From assembly GCA_964606465.1 (NCBI GenBank), contig CAZSGI010000028.1:1-10839 (forward strand): 10,839 nt of DNA, in the 5' to 3' direction. Below the pieces are notes generated by a model that ran no database searches, had not been told where the DNA came from, and was given only the letters and a program-made list of their open reading frames with translations. Position 1 is the stretch's first letter. The number at the start of each line of letters is the position of its first letter. This document shows, one piece after another, positions 10,772 through 10,839 of this stretch. Position numbers and translations under genes: made by a program. The stretch is from CG10-46-32 sp964606465. Lineage in GTDB: Bacteria > Patescibacteriota > Patescibacteriia > UBA2169.

Positions 10772-10839
10772 TCGTCGATGTGAGCTCTTGGAGGAGATCA
10801 GCCTGTTATCCCCGGAGTAACTTTTATCCGTTGAGCTTC

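Overview
The window looks like a chromosomal piece of a small-genome bacterium of the Candidate Phyla Radiation (Patescibacteria, most like Parcubacteria). The case is inferential: genes are packed with 1-3 base gaps, many starts lack a Shine-Dalgarno sequence, ribosomal protein L19 has a long acidic N-terminal extension, truB is fused to an extra domain, and the 23S rRNA gene carries a self-splicing intron with a homing endonuclease gene (rRNA insertions are well known in this group). The standard genetic code fits: every gene closes normally and uvrB ends at TGA where a UvrB should end.

Left part (1-2254, minus strand): a tight operon ruvA > FemAB/FemX-like aminoacyltransferase > sugar-nucleotide nucleotidyltransferase (cut by the window edge). 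The cistrons are separated by one base each. A divergent 86-base region separates ruvA from uvrB.

Middle (2341-6005, plus strand): uvrB (nucleotide excision repair), then a two-domain protein joining TruB tRNA pseudouridine-55 synthase to an archaeal RibL/TagD-type cytidylyltransferase-fold domain, then rplS (L19). A tRNA-rich stretch follows (6087-7360): tRNA-Val(UAC), an AT-rich HTH plus LAGLIDADG-like gene, tRNA-Leu(GAG), a small two-helix membrane protein, and tRNA-Ala(UGC). Next come a standalone NIF3/YqfO-type PII-like domain protein (7417-7734) and a 32-residue, extremely Lys/Arg-rich protein (7892-7990) behind a strong promoter and a structured leader.

Right part (8065-10839, minus strand): an endonuclease Q-like PHP/zinc protein with a C-terminal sliding-clamp peptide; 5S rRNA with a duplicated 3' flank; and the 3' part of 23S rRNA. 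The 23S gene is interrupted after the position equivalent to E. coli U2593 by a 721-base group I intron. The intron encodes an I-CreI-type homodimeric LAGLIDADG endonuclease in its P6 loop. Site, placement, catalytic residues and target all match the chloroplast Chlamydomonas Cr.LSU/I-CreI arrangement, and this is the most striking content of the window.

Functional themes: DNA repair and recombination (RuvA, UvrB, EndoQ), translation (TruB, L19, three tRNAs, rRNA), envelope building (FemAB, nucleotidyltransferase), and two homing-endonuclease-like genes placed at RNA genes. All family assignments come from reading the sequence and remembered family features; no search was run.
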